Source: Clostridium sp. NkU-1
GTDB taxonomy: Bacteria > Bacillota_A > Clostridia > Lachnospirales > Lachnospiraceae
Direction of reading: 5' to 3'
Length of the DNA: 64,000 nucleotides
NCBI GenBank assembly: GCA_001312405.1
Contig: BBDR01000003.1
Span: 186,001 to 250,000 of the forward strand
The notes under the pieces are model-generated. The model saw only the letters and a list, made by a program, of their open reading frames with translations, did not search any database and was not told where the DNA came from. Position numbers and translations under genes: made by a program. Positions 52,869-62,829 of this stretch are shown here, one piece after another. Every line of letters begins with the position of its first letter. The stretch's first letter is position 1.

Positions 52869-53180
52869 ATCAGAAGGTATGATAAGTTAGTCAGGGACAG
52901 GATACCCGAGATGATTAAAGCAGAAGGCAAAAAAGCGGTATGCCGCATTATGACTGATGAAGAATATATGGTGAAACTGGAAGAAAAGCTTAACGAAGAG
53001 GTAAAGGAATATCAGGAAGATAAGAGCCTTAAAGAGATGGCAGATGTGCTGGAGGTGTTATATTCTCTTTGCAGTGCCAGAGGTTATACGAAAGAAGAAT
53101 TAGAGGCTGAGCGGGAAAAGAAGGCAAGAGACAGGGGTGGTTTTAATAACAGGATTTTTCTGGAATATGTGGATGAGTAA
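52869..53180 (+). CDS. MazG-like nucleoside triphosphate pyrophosphohydrolase family protein (ATC start)
   Basis: About 103 residues. The family begins with YDKLVRDRIPEMI, which is encoded from 52878, upstream of the first ATG (52911). A ribosome site (AAGAAGGGA) ends 6 bases before ATC 52869, the only plausible start between the stop at 52842 and the conserved text. The metal-binding ExxE...ExxD pattern is in LNEEVKEYQ and EMADVLEVLY. It probably hydrolyses non-canonical nucleotides. The next gene begins 58 bp later. Confidence 0.75.
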   Translation: MRRYDKLVRDRIPEMIKAEGKKAVCRIMTDEEYMVKLEEKLNEEVKEYQEDKSLKEMADVLEVLYSLCSARGYTKEELEAEREKKARDRGGFNNRIFLEYVDE

Positions 53181-53238
53181 ATGAAAAAGTGCTTACATGA
53201 TATGCAAAAATATACATTCCAAAAAGGAGGAATGCGTT

Positions 53239-54760
53239 ATCAGGCGTAAATACACAATATTTCTATCCACAATCATCAGCATAATCTGTACTGTCATGGT
53301 ATGCTTTTATTTATTTTCCATTGATAAGGTCGGCGATATTTATATAGAAAAGTCAGAGGAAGCGATCTATAACATTAAGAAGGATTTTCTAAGGGATACG
53401 GTCAATAACCTGATTTCCGAAATTGGATTAAGGCGGGCGGCCAAATCGTCATACGTGGAAATCTTTGTCTCCAGGACGTCTGATATCATTAACATGAAAA
53501 AGGATCTTCCGGACAGCGAATTCAATGATTTTTTTATCCGGCTTTTCCGGGATAATCCGGATTATAAATCCATGACTGTGGTCATTTGGGACAATCAGGC
53601 CAATAAAGCTGTTTATGACCCTGGGAATCTGGCAGGAGCTACCTGGAAGGATACTCTTAAGGCCAATACCTCCGGCCTGTCCTCTTACCGGATATTCTTT
53701 CACGGAGATTACGTATTCCTGTTTGGATTTACAAAAAGCTACGTTAATGAGCTTGTTAAGTCGGATATTGCCAATGTGATCAGAAATTCAAAATTTGACG
53801 GAAATTCCTACATTTGGGTAAATGAGATACAGAATTATCAGGGGGGTAAAAATTATGCCATCCGAAGGATCCATCCCAACCTGCCGGAAACAGAGGGAAT
53901 CTATCTTTCTACGGATATGGCTGATATCGCAGGAAATTATCCATATTTGACTGAGCTTCAGGGAATTAATAAGGATGGAGAGCTGTTTTTCTCATACTAT
54001 TTCAAGGAACCAGGCAGCAATAAGGTATCAAAGAAGCTGGCTTATGCCAAGCTTTATAAGGATTATAACTGGGTAGTTGCCATGGGAGTTTATCTGGATG
54101 ACTTACAGCCATATGTTGATCAGACGAAAAAGGAAAGCAAGGAGCTGGTATCCCGGATTACCCTTATACTGGTATTATTGCTTATTGTTATATTAACTGT
54201 CAGCCTGTTTTCCGTTTCCTTATTGGAAAAAATATATTACCGCAATGCGAAAAAGGCAATGGAATCTGAGCTTAACCAGGATGTCCTTACAAAGGCGGGG
54301 AACAGAAGAAGCGGGACCAACGATTTGACCAATGCATTTGAGGAATTTAAACGGACAGGCTTAAGTCCCGGAATTATGATGTGCGATGTGGATCATTTCA
54401 AAGGATCAACGATAAATACGGCCATTTTACAGGGGATATGCTCTGGCGGAATTTGTAAACGTGATAAAAAGGACCTTAAGAAGCACAGACAAGATCATCC
54501 GCTGGGGCGGTGATGAATTCGTTGTCATTCTTTATGGCATGGAAGAGAAACATGTGCAGGATTTTGGAAACAAATTTTTGTCGACCGTGTCTTCTTTGAA
54601 AATACTGAATCAGCAGGAAGAGATAGGGATCACCGTATCCATGGGCTTTTCCTTCTTTAAGGAAGGCGATGAGGATTTTCACTGGGCATTAAAGCGGGCG
54701 GATGAGGCACTTTATAAGTCTAAGTTAGAAGGACGGAATCAGGCCAATGTTATTTTATAG
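53239..54760 (+). CDS. dCache-GGDEF diguanylate cyclase (frameshifted, possible ATC start)
   Basis: About 508 residues. AAGGAGG at 53224-53230 is followed 8 bases later by ATC 53239, reading (M)RRKYTIFLSTIISIIC, a membrane helix; the frame is open further left to 53197 without a ribosome site. An extracellular dCache domain (residues 40-290) ends in a second helix (ITLILVLLLIVILTVSLF). The GGDEF domain has intact WGGDEFVVILYG. Two missing bases near 54402 and 54441 break it; corrected text reads FKRINDKYGHFTGD and LLAEFVNVIKRTL. Confidence 0.8.
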
Positions 54761-54819
54761 ATAAAAAGGCTCTGAATCCGGAAGAAGAGAGTTTTTATGT
54801 CTGGCTTTTTGAAAATGAT

Positions 54820-54850
54820 AAAACGACCCGTAACACCAGCGGGTCGTTTT
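54820..54850. terminator. Terminator hairpin
   Basis: AAAACGACCCG (54820-54830) and CGGGTCGTTTT (54840-54850) form a perfect 11-bp stem around 9 bases between two convergent genes. It can terminate both. Confidence 0.8.
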
Positions 54851-54902
54851 AATTTTCACAAAAAGCAAAGGCTGCTTAAAAAGCACATTTTATGTAAGGT
54901 TT

Positions 54903-56051
54903 TTAATGCCGGGACAGGGCAGAGGCAGCGGTTTCCATATTTAAAAGATACATATGGTTGAATTTTTCAATGGCAGCCTTTTTTTGTTCCATAAGGGAAT
55001 GGGAATACACATTAAGGGTGATGGAAACGCTGGAATGGCCGAGCAGTTCGCTGATGGTCTTCACATCCACTCCCAGCTCCAGGGCCCGGGTGGCAAAGGT
55101 ATGGCGTATGGCATGGAATTTACGGTCCTGGACATGGGCTTCCCTTAATAGTTTCTTGTATAGCTTTTGAAAGCAGCGGGGATCTAAGGGAGTATCCCCG
55201 TCGGAAAAAAATATAGTGGTCCGGGTTTGCATGAGAAAAACCCTGTTCCTGCAGCATCTTTAACAGAAAGTCCGGGAGGGGGATTTTCCTTAAAGATTTG
55301 CGGCTTTTTGGAGGACCTACCTGCAGAGATGTTTTGTTCCCCCCTTCTTCAAAATGTTTTATTCTGGATACGGTACGTGTTATGGACAGGGTACCGGTTT
55401 CCATATCAATATCTCCCCATTTAAGGGAACACAATTCTCCAAGCGTATGCCGGTATAAAAGCTGAGGATAATCCCTGCCCCACGCTTGTCTTTGGAATTC
55501 AGTGCGGTATTTTCTATGAGCCTCTGCTCTTTCAGCGAGAAGACGATAACCTCCTTGTCCTCCGGTCTTGGGATTTTCACCTGTTCAATGATGGAAAAAC
55601 TCTCCGGCGCCCCCTTTAAGATTTCTTTTAATGCTATTTTGAAGATGGTAAGATATTTTTTTCTTAGATGAATCTGCCAGCCTGGTATTTTCTCTTATGG
55701 CTTTTACAAAACAAAGAACAGAATCTTCTGTAATTTGCAGATTTTTTTCCTGCTTAAAAAAATGGAATCACGTATTTATCCATGCACCGGTAATAGCTTT
55801 CATAAGTGGAGGGCTTCACCCGGAGGGAGGCATCCTCAAGCCATGCTTCAAACAAGCTGCAGACATCGTTCCTGTCCGAAAAAAAGGTTTTCCCGAACGG
55901 ATTCCTCAATTTCCTGGAAATTTTTCATTTTTTCTTTTACGCCTTTGTAGGTTCTGGAGTAGAAATACCGGTACTTTCCATCCAGCTTTAAAGATCTTCC
56001 CTCCCAGCGCCCATCTTTGCGTTTATAAATGTTTTCTCCTCTTCGCGGCAT
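54903..56051 (-). CDS. Tyrosine site-specific integrase (frameshifted)
   Basis: About 382 residues when joined. ATG 56051 has AAGGAG upstream. The N-terminus ([19 protein letters not shown]) is the arm-binding start found in Tn916-type and phage integrases. A SAM-like core-binding domain follows, then the catalytic residues: Arg in TGIRLGEL, HxxR in [12 protein letters not shown], His in LLGHSSV and Tyr in NVYSHS. Six indels interrupt it (A7 55205, about 55437, C5 55610, T7 55656, A7 55756, A7 55879). No excisionase, relaxase or phage gene accompanies it and no attachment repeat was seen, so it is a lone element remnant or an orphan recombinase. Confidence 0.82.
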
Positions 56052-56185
56052 TGTAAAATACTCCTTTGCTTATCATGTATTTATTATAAGATGATTTAAG
56101 TAACGGCAAATAATCCAAATATTACCAGAAAAGCTGTAGTAACATCCACAAAACATACGGTAATAGCATATATTGTTAAGTATGG

Positions 56186-56214
56186 TTGACTTTTCTTCAG
56201 ACATCAGATAAACT
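56186..56214 (+). promoter_or_regulatory. Promoter upstream of the mgtA leader ORF
   Basis: TTGACT (56186-56191), a 17-bp spacer and TAAACT (56209-56214) lie 40 bp before the leader ORF start. Confidence 0.55.
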
Positions 56215-56253
56215 GAATGTGTATGTTAAAATTAATAAAAAGGAAGTGAAACA

Positions 56254-56376
56254 ATGGAAGGCAGCCCTCGAAGTCATATAGATGACTTCAAACCCCAGTA
56301 TGAAAATATAAATCAATATACCGGCGCTTTAAGCGGGCTTTTGTCCATTGTTTTTGATAAAAATGGGCTTTATTAG
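56254..56376 (+). CDS. Putative 40-residue leader peptide upstream of mgtA
   Basis: ATG 56254 is preceded by AAGGAAGTG at good spacing. The peptide opens MEGSPRSHIDDFKPQYENIN and ends in SIVFDKNGLY. No family was recognised. A terminator follows 15 bp after its stop, and mgtA starts 90 bp after that. A short translated ORF, then a terminator, then a magnesium transporter gene is the layout of leader-controlled attenuation, as in the mgtL-mgtA system of enteric bacteria, although the peptide sequence is unrelated. Confidence 0.5.
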   Translation: MEGSPRSHIDDFKPQYENINQYTGALSGLLSIVFDKNGLY

Positions 56377-56390
56377 CCTATGCTTTTAAC

Positions 56391-56415
56391 GCCGTCTGTT
56401 GGGACGGCTTTTTTT
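56391..56415 (+). terminator. Intrinsic terminator between leader ORF and mgtA
   Basis: GCCGTC (56391-56396), loop TGTTGG, GACGGC (56403-56408), then T7. This is a textbook intrinsic terminator standing in front of, not after, a gene. It is a candidate attenuator. Confidence 0.75.
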
Positions 56416-56466
56416 ATTGCTATTTTATTTTCATTGGGGAATCATAATAAAGAAAGGATGATTCCA

Positions 56467-59115
56467 ATGAAATTCATGAGAAAGAAAACAATCAGCACTC
56501 AGATCCAGAAAAATAGACTCGACACGGAAAAAAAGCTCAGAGCCTATGCGTTTCTTGAGGAAAAAATGCTCCTGTCAACCCTTTCCGCTTCAAAGACCGG
56601 CCTTACCAATGAGGAGGCTCAGGAAAAACAGGATGAATTCGGGGCAAATGTTATTACTGCAGGAAATAAAGATACCATGCTTCACAGGCTGAGAGAGGCG
56701 GTCATCAATCCCTTTAACGTTATTTTGCTGGTCATTGCGGCTGTTAATTATTTCACAGACGTCATTGCTTCCTCGAAGCCTGATTACCTCACTGTTTCCA
56801 TTATCATTTTCCTGGTGCTTGTCTCAAGTCTGGTTGCCTTTGTCCAGAATCAGCGTTCCAATGCCGCTGCGGAAAAGCTTTCAGAGATGATTTCCAACAA
56901 GGCAGATGTGTGGAGAGATGGGAAATTGACCGAGATCCCTATGGATGAGGTGGTTCCGGGAGACGTTGTCAAGCTTTCTGCGGGACATATGCTTCCGGCA
57001 GATGTGCGGTTTTTGTCTACCAAGGACACTTTTTTTAGCCCAGGCAGCCCTTACCGGCGAGTCTGCTCCTGTGGAAAAATTTTCTGACGGGGACAATAAG
57101 CCTGACGACGCATTAACAGATTTACAGAATATCGGCTTTATGGGATCCAATGTGGTAAGCGGAAGCGCTACGGCAGTGGTTCTGGCAACCGGCAATAACA
57201 CTTATTTCGGCTCCATGGCCCAATCCTTATCAGGCGATAAGGCCAAGACCAGCTTTGAGCGGGGAGTGGAATCTGTCAGCGGGCTTTTGGTCAGAAGGAT
57301 GCTTGTCATGATTCCGGTGGTATTTTTGATCAATGGCATTGCCAAAGGTGACTGGGCAGGAGCGCTTCTTTTTTTCCATCAGTATTGCAGTTGGCCTTAC
57401 GCCGGAAATGCTGCCCATGATTATGACCTCCACCCTGGCAAAGGGAGCGGTTTCCATGTCCAGGCACAAGGTGATCGTCCGCACTCTTGGAGCGATACAG
57501 ACCTTTGGAGAAATGGATGTGCTCTGCACCGATAAGACAGGAACCCTTACCGAGGATAAGGTGGTCCTGGAAAGATACATGGATTTAAATGGGGATGAGG
57601 ATACCAGGATTCTGCGCCATGCTTACTTAAACAGCTATTTTCAGACCGGCCTTAAGAACCTCATTGATTTAGCCATCATAAACCGTGCGGAGCAGAACGG
57701 ACTGGAGAATGTTTTAAGCTCTTACCGGCGAATTGATGAAATCCCTTTTGATTTTACACGGCGCAGGATGAGCGTGGTATTAACGGATCAAAAGGGAAAG
57801 CTCCAGCTGATCACAAAGGGAGCTGTGGAGGAAATTCTTGAAATATCCTCCTTTATGGAGATAAACGGGACGGTTCTTCCAATGGATGAGGAAACCCGCC
57901 GCGTTGCCATGGCAACCTATGAAAAGTATAATAATGACGGCCTGCGCATGATTGCCGTTGCCCAGAAGAACGAGGTGCCCGGCATAGGGGTATTCAGCGT
58001 TGAGGATGAGCGGGATATGGTTTTAATAGGCTTTGTAGGCTTTCTTGACCCGCCAAAGGAGAGCGCAGGCGCCGCCATCGCTGCCCTTCGTGACCATGGG
58101 GTAAGAACGGTGGTCCTCACCGGAGACAGCGAGGGCGTGGCGGCAAAGGTCTGCGGCAAGGTGGGCGTAGATGCTTCCACCCTGATGACAGGCCGGGATG
58201 TGGAGCAGATGGATGACAAAGAGCTTTTACATGCAGTAGGCATATGCAACCTGTTTGCAAAATTGTCTCCATCTCAGAAGGAACGGGTAGTAAAGGCGTT
58301 CCAGAGCGCAGGGCATACGGTGGGTTATATGGGAGACGGCATCAACGATGCGCCGCCCTTACACCAGGCTGATGTGGGGATCTCCATTGACAGCGCTGTG
58401 GACATTGCCAAGGAAACTGCCGATATCATTCTTTTAGAAAAGGATTTGATGGTCTTAGAGGAAGGGGTCATAGAAGGCCGCCGCACCTTTGGAAATATCA
58501 TCAAATATATTAAGATGGCGGCAAGCGGAAATTTCGGAAACATGATTTCCGTTATCGCAGCCAGCCTGTTCCTGCCCTTTCTGCCCATGCTGCCGGTACA
58601 GATATTGACCCAGAACCTGCTGTGTGATTTTTCCCAGATGGGGATTCCCTTTGATGATGTGGATAAGGAATATTTAAAAAAAGCCTCATAAATGGGATAC
58701 AAAGTCCATCAAATCCTTTATGGCTTTCTTTGGCCCCCTCAGCTCTGTTTTTGATATTTTATGCTTTGCGGTTATGTGGTGGGCCATTGGCGCTGATAAA
58801 GTGGAGCTTTCCCCATTGTTTCAGTGCGGGTGGTTCGTATTCGGAACCGTGTCACAGGTGCTTGTTATCCACTTAATCCGTACTGAGAAGCTGCCCTTTG
58901 TGCAGAGCAGACCTTCTATGCCCCTGTTTTTCTCCACATTTATAGTTGCGGTCCTTGCGCTTTTCATTGGATTTTCAGGTTTTGCCATTGGTCTTGATAT
59001 GTACCGCCTGCCGGCACACTTTATTCCCTGGCTTGTTTTGATCCTGGCCGGTTATCTTGCAGTCGTGCAGATGATGAAAAAAGTATATATGCACCGTTAT
59101 AAGGAATGGATGTAA
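56467..59115 (+). CDS. mgtA: Magnesium-translocating P-type ATPase MgtA (frameshifted)
   Basis: About 882 residues when joined, the usual MgtA length. ATG 56467 has AGAAAGGA 9 bases upstream. Hallmarks are the actuator LTGESAPVEKF (restored), the phosphorylation site CTDKTGTLTED, the nucleotide-binding region and the hinge GDGINDAPPLHQADVGIS. T7 57030, T7 57369 and A7 58676 each need one base less; the last falls before the final membrane helices (FDILCFAVMWWAIGA onward). It imports Mg2+ under limitation. The preceding leader ORF and terminator suggest control of transcript elongation. Confidence 0.88.
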
Positions 59116-59132
59116 CCTTCCTTCAATCATTG

Positions 59133-59169
59133 AAAGAGCAGCCGGCATATTTTTGCCTGACTGCTCTTT
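59133..59169. terminator. Bidirectional terminator
   Basis: AAAGAGCAG (59133-59141) and CTGCTCTTT (59161-59169) form a 9-bp stem followed by T-rich sequence, between the convergent mgtA and DtxR-type genes. Confidence 0.75.
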
Positions 59170-59181
59170 TTGTTTTCCTTT

Positions 59182-59574
59182 TTATGTTTCTTTGCCGCTG
59201 TTTACGTGAGCTTTAATGGCTGCAAAGCTTTCCGCGCTTATTACATGCTCGATCCGGCAGGCGTCATCCAGTGCAGTCTTTTGGGTTACCCCCAGGTCAA
59301 TCAGCCACTCCGAAAGCAAGGTGTGGCGTTCATAAATCCTTTCTGCTATTTCCAGACCCTTTTCCTGCAAAGTGATGTGGCCGTTTTCGTCTATCCCGAT
59401 GTACCCGTTTTCCCGGAGATTTTTCATTGCCACGCTGACGCTTGGTTTTGAAAAATCCAGTTCTTCGGCAATGTCTATGGAGCGCACATGGCCGTTGCGC
59501 TTCTTAAGCATCAGGATTGTTTCCAGATAGTTTTCGGCAGATTCCTGTATCTTCGTATCATCACCCTCTTTCAT
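59182..59574 (-). CDS. DtxR/MntR-family metal-dependent transcriptional repressor
   Basis: Intact, 130 residues from ATG 59574; an earlier in-frame ATG at 59607 also lacks a ribosome site. The family start KIQESAENYLETIL is directly followed by the winged helix (VRSIDIAEELDFSKPSVSVAMKNLRENGYI) and the metal-binding dimerisation domain (ERHTLLSEWLIDLGV, then DACRIEHVISAESF). There is no C-terminal SH3-like domain, so it is the short MntR/IdeR-core form. It converges with mgtA. It would sense Mn2+ or Fe2+, and is one candidate reader of the GTTAG boxes in the left half. Confidence 0.88.
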   Translation of the reverse strand: MKEGDDTKIQESAENYLETILMLKKRNGHVRSIDIAEELDFSKPSVSVAMKNLRENGYIGIDENGHITLQEKGLEIAERIYERHTLLSEWLIDLGVTQKTALDDACRIEHVISAESFAAIKAHVNSGKET

Positions 59575-59689
59575 AGGATATTTCTTTATTTTAACATGAA
59601 TCGCCATAGATTTTCAAGATGGCTTCTCCTTATATTGTCTTGTTACTTAATTATTTTGGTTACAGAAAATTTCTGTTACCATTTTTTTG

Positions 59690-59718
59690 TTGAAATTTGT
59701 CGGAATTTTTATTATAAT
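59690..59718 (+). promoter_or_regulatory. Promoter of the V4R-GGDEF operon
   Basis: TTGAAA (59690-59695), a 17-bp spacer and TATAAT (59713-59718) precede the V4R start by about 200 bp. The long 5' leader shows no recognisable riboswitch; the rest of 59608-59915 shows nothing else. Confidence 0.7.
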
Positions 59719-59915
59719 ATAATATGGTTGACTTTAATCATTTGGCAGATACCTCATATTGATCAAAAGGTATCCCCTTTAATTGGGTAGTTAAATGAAA
59801 AAGCAAGCAGAAAATGGTAATAATCAGGCAAGATATGCTTAAATAATGAATGTACAAGTAACTGACCCAGGGCAAAGCAATCAGGCCGTGCAAGCGAAGA
59901 TACAGGAGGAGGCAT

Positions 59916-60461
59916 ATGTTCAATACGTTTCAGACAGGAGAAGAGAGTAATTTTTCCTGGAACATGATAGGGAATATAGCGGAAGGGAGAAAGAATCTGG
60001 GGGAAGAGATGCCCGTCATGATGTACCGGCTGTTCCAGTATTCCTTAAGAGTGAATTGTCAAGGAGATTGGGCGGAGAAATGGCAAGAGAGCTTTTCCGA
60101 AGTGCAGGAGAGGTTTCCGGAAGAGAATTTGCCCTGCACATGCTTGATCTGACTCTTCCGCCAAATGATTTCCTTGCATCCCTGCAAAAAAATCCTGGAG
60201 GTACATAAGATAGGTATATTAAGAATTGAAAAGTTTGATCCCCATACCGGATATGTGGTTCTGACTGTTGGAGAAGACCTGGATTGTTCCGGGCTTCCTG
60301 TGACGGGGGATCAAGTCTGTAATTATGATGAAGGGTTTCTTTCCGGTGTATTAAAGGAATACACGGGAAAGGAATATGTGGTAAAAGAAGTTGATTGCTG
60401 GGCCAGTGGTTCACGTGTATGCAGATTTGAGGCCAGTGTCGACCATCGGACGAAGGTGTAG
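59916..60461 (+). CDS. V4R-domain sensor protein (frameshifted)
   Basis: About 181 residues when joined. ATG 59916 follows AGGAGG. Residues 90-180 match the V4R (4-vinyl-reductase) ligand-binding domain, with the typical end EVDCWASGSRVCRFEAS. One missing base near 60050 and the A7 tract at 60186-60192 break the frame; corrected text reads SLRSELSRRLGGEMARELF and LASLQKILEVHKIGILRIE. It ends 3 bp before a diguanylate cyclase gene whose own N-terminus lacks a classical sensor, so the V4R protein probably senses a small molecule for that enzyme. Confidence 0.78.
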
Positions 60462-60464
60462 TGG

Positions 60465-61697
60465 ATGACAGAAAAAGATGCTTCTGTTCTTTTGGAGCAG
60501 ATCCGCAATATCATTTTAAATAAGCCGGTTTCCGGGGAGCTGGAGGAGAAAACGCAGGTGTTTTCAGACCTGGAGCAGGCAGTTTTCTATCTTTCTCACT
60601 GTCTCATGGAATCCAACGAGTTTCTTAAGAATCTGGCGGAAGGGAACTTAGACGTTCCTCTGCCTGACCGCCATAATTTCCAGGCAGGAGAATTAAAACA
60701 GCTTTATGCCGCCTTAAAGCATTTAACGTGGCAGACCGGCCAGGTGATTAAGGGAGATTATAAGCAGCGGGTGAATTTTATGGGCGACTTTTCCCGGGCG
60801 TTTAATGAGATGGTGGTCAAGCTGGAGAAAAGGGAAAATGAGTTGAAAGAGCAGGCGGAAAAGATCAAAAGGTTTAACAGGCTGCTGATATCCATCATGG
60901 ACAGCCTGAAGGAATGGGTCGTAGTTATTGATGAAGAGAATGGGTCGGTATTATATACCAATGAAGCGGCCAGAAGGCGGTTTTATGACCCTGGGACAGG
61001 GCAATATGCCTGTGGGGAAGAGGACTGTCTCCTAATGGACCGTATCAAGTCCTATGCCGGACTGGAGCAGGAGCTGCGGTATGAATTCAAATGCGCCCGC
61101 AATAAGACTTTTCAGGTAAAATCCTATTCTTTGATGTGGGAGGAGAAAAAGGCAGTGGTACATCTTGTGACAGATATTACATATCAGAGGGAAAATGAAG
61201 CCTTCTTAGAGGTCATGGCTTATAAGGATGAACTGACCGGACTGGATAACCGGCGCAGCGGCCTGCGCACCATTGACTCTTATATCCAGAAAGGCATTCC
61301 ATTTTCCCTTTGCATGATCGACATGGATGGGCTGAAAAGCATCAATGACCAGTTCGGCCATTTGCTCGGAGATGAATATATAAAGTCTGTTTCGGAAGCG
61401 TTAAAGGAATCTGCCCGGGATATTGACTTTACCTGCAGGTTCGGAGGCGATGAGTTTATCATGCTGTTCCGGGATTGCGAGAAACAGTCGGCAGAGGAGA
61501 GGATGGATCTTATCGATAAGAAGCTGTCTGATGCTGAGTTAAACTATCCAATGTCCATAAGCTATGGCGTGGTTTACATTGCAAAGGGGACGGACCTGTC
61601 TCCGGAAGCTGCTTTAAACATGGCAGATGAACGGATGTACTGCTTTAAAAGGCAGCGGAAACAGATAAATAACGGGCCAGGCGGTGAAGGAATTTAG
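60465..61697 (+). CDS. Soluble diguanylate cyclase (PAS-GGDEF)
   Basis: Intact, 410 residues, starting 3 bp after the V4R stop. Residues 30-130 contain a HAMP-like helical stretch (LKNLAEGNLDVPLPDRHNF), 140-230 a PAS-like domain (VVIDEENGSVLYTNEAARRRF) and 240-400 the GGDEF domain with an exact RFGGDEFIMLF site. There are no membrane helices. The inhibitory RxxD site is not evident. With the V4R gene it forms a two-gene signalling unit producing c-di-GMP. Confidence 0.88.
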   Translation: MTEKDASVLLEQIRNIILNKPVSGELEEKTQVFSDLEQAVFYLSHCLMESNEFLKNLAEGNLDVPLPDRHNFQAGELKQLYAALKHLTWQTGQVIKGDYKQRVNFMGDFSRAFNEMVVKLEKRENELKEQAEKIKRFNRLLISIMDSLKEWVVVIDEENGSVLYTNEAARRRFYDPGTGQYACGEEDCLLMDRIKSYAGLEQELRYEFKCARNKTFQVKSYSLMWEEKKAVVHLVTDITYQRENEAFLEVMAYKDELTGLDNRRSGLRTIDSYIQKGIPFSLCMIDMDGLKSINDQFGHLLGDEYIKSVSEALKESARDIDFTCRFGGDEFIMLFRDCEKQSAEERMDLIDKKLSDAELNYPMSISYGVVYIAKGTDLSPEAALNMADERMYCFKRQRKQINNGPGGEGI

Positions 61698-61778
61698 AAA
61701 GCTCAACTTTTCTTGTGTTTTTTTATGATTTTACATTATAATAAAAGGCAGGTTAAATGAAATAGGAGCAAGAAAAGA

Positions 61779-62829
61779 ATGAGATTTATTGGAAGCAAGA
61801 CATTGCTGCTGGACCAGATTAAGCATGTGATTGATGAAAAGGCGCCGGGAGCGGAGAGCTTTTGTGATATATTTTCTGGAACCGCAGCGGTTGCCAGATA
61901 TTTTAAACAGTGGTACCAGGTCTGTTCCAATGACCTGCTGTACTTTTCCTATGTGCTGCAAAGGGCTACCGTTGAAAATGACAGCGTGCCAAAGTTTATC
62001 CGTTTGCAGGAAGAAACCGGGATCAAGGATCCTGTGGATTTTTTTAACGGCAGGGAAAAAAAAGGATTTAGAGGAGCTTCAAAAGGAGCGCCGTTTTTTT
62101 CAGAACACCTATGCGCCTGCAGGCGGCCGCATGTATTTAAATGATGAGAACGCCCTGCGCATTGATTTTGCCAGGTGCACTGTGGAGGACTGGAAGGCTG
62201 CCGGTCTTTTAAGTGAGGATGAGTATTATTATCTGATCGCCTGCATTGTGGAGGGGATCCCTTTTGTTTCCAATACCTCAGGAACCTATGGGGCGTTCCA
62301 CAAGGTCTGGGAGAGACGAAGTTACAAACAGTATGAGCTGTACCGGCTTCCCGTGATCCACAACGGAAAGCAGAACCGCTCCTTCAATGAAAACGGTGTG
62401 AGCCTTTTAACACGCATAGAGGGGGACATCCTCTACATTGATCCTCCCTATAATGCGCGCCAGTATCTTTCCAATTACCATGTCCTTGAGACAGCTGCCA
62501 GATATGATTATCCAGTGGTGAGGGGAGTTACGGGGCAGCGGCCGGACGGAGGGCAGAAATCAGAGTTTTGCATGAAGAATAAAGTGGTTCCGGCGTTTGA
62601 GGAACTCCTTGAGAATGCGCGGTTTAAGCATATCATATTAAGCTACAGCACGGACGGGCTTATGACGGTGGATGAGATTGAGGAAGCCATGAAAAAGCAT
62701 GGAAAGCCGGAAACCTTCCAGATCTATGAGATTCCTTACCGGAGATATAAGAGCCGGAAGGTGAAGGAAACAGAGCGGTTAAGAGAGCTTTTGTTTTACA
62801 TAGAAAAGCAGGTGCCGCCATGTACATAA
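61779..62829 (+). CDS. D12-class N6-adenine DNA methyltransferase 1 (frameshifted)
   Basis: About 349 residues when joined. The SAM motif is MRFIGSKTLLLDQI (FxGxK variant) with SFCDIFSGTAAVARYF; the catalytic motif IV is YIDPPYNARQY. The A8 tract at 62056-62063 breaks the frame; A7 restores GREKKDLEELQKERRFF. It overlaps the second methyltransferase gene by 10 bp. No restriction endonuclease gene is visible beside the pair within the window. The recognition sequence is unknown. Confidence 0.85.

Noticed and set aside
54903..56051. Prophage or conjugative element
   Set aside because: Only the integrase is present; no structural, relaxase or excisionase genes surround it.
56215..56390. M-box or yybP-ykoY metal riboswitch before mgtA
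   Set aside because: The conserved core sequences could not be found by eye; only the leader ORF and terminator are supportable.
59725..59915. Possible c-di-GMP riboswitch in the long leader of the V4R-GGDEF operon
   Set aside because: A stretch resembling CAGGGCAAA is present, but the second conserved strand and the pairing partners of the known aptamers are not visible.
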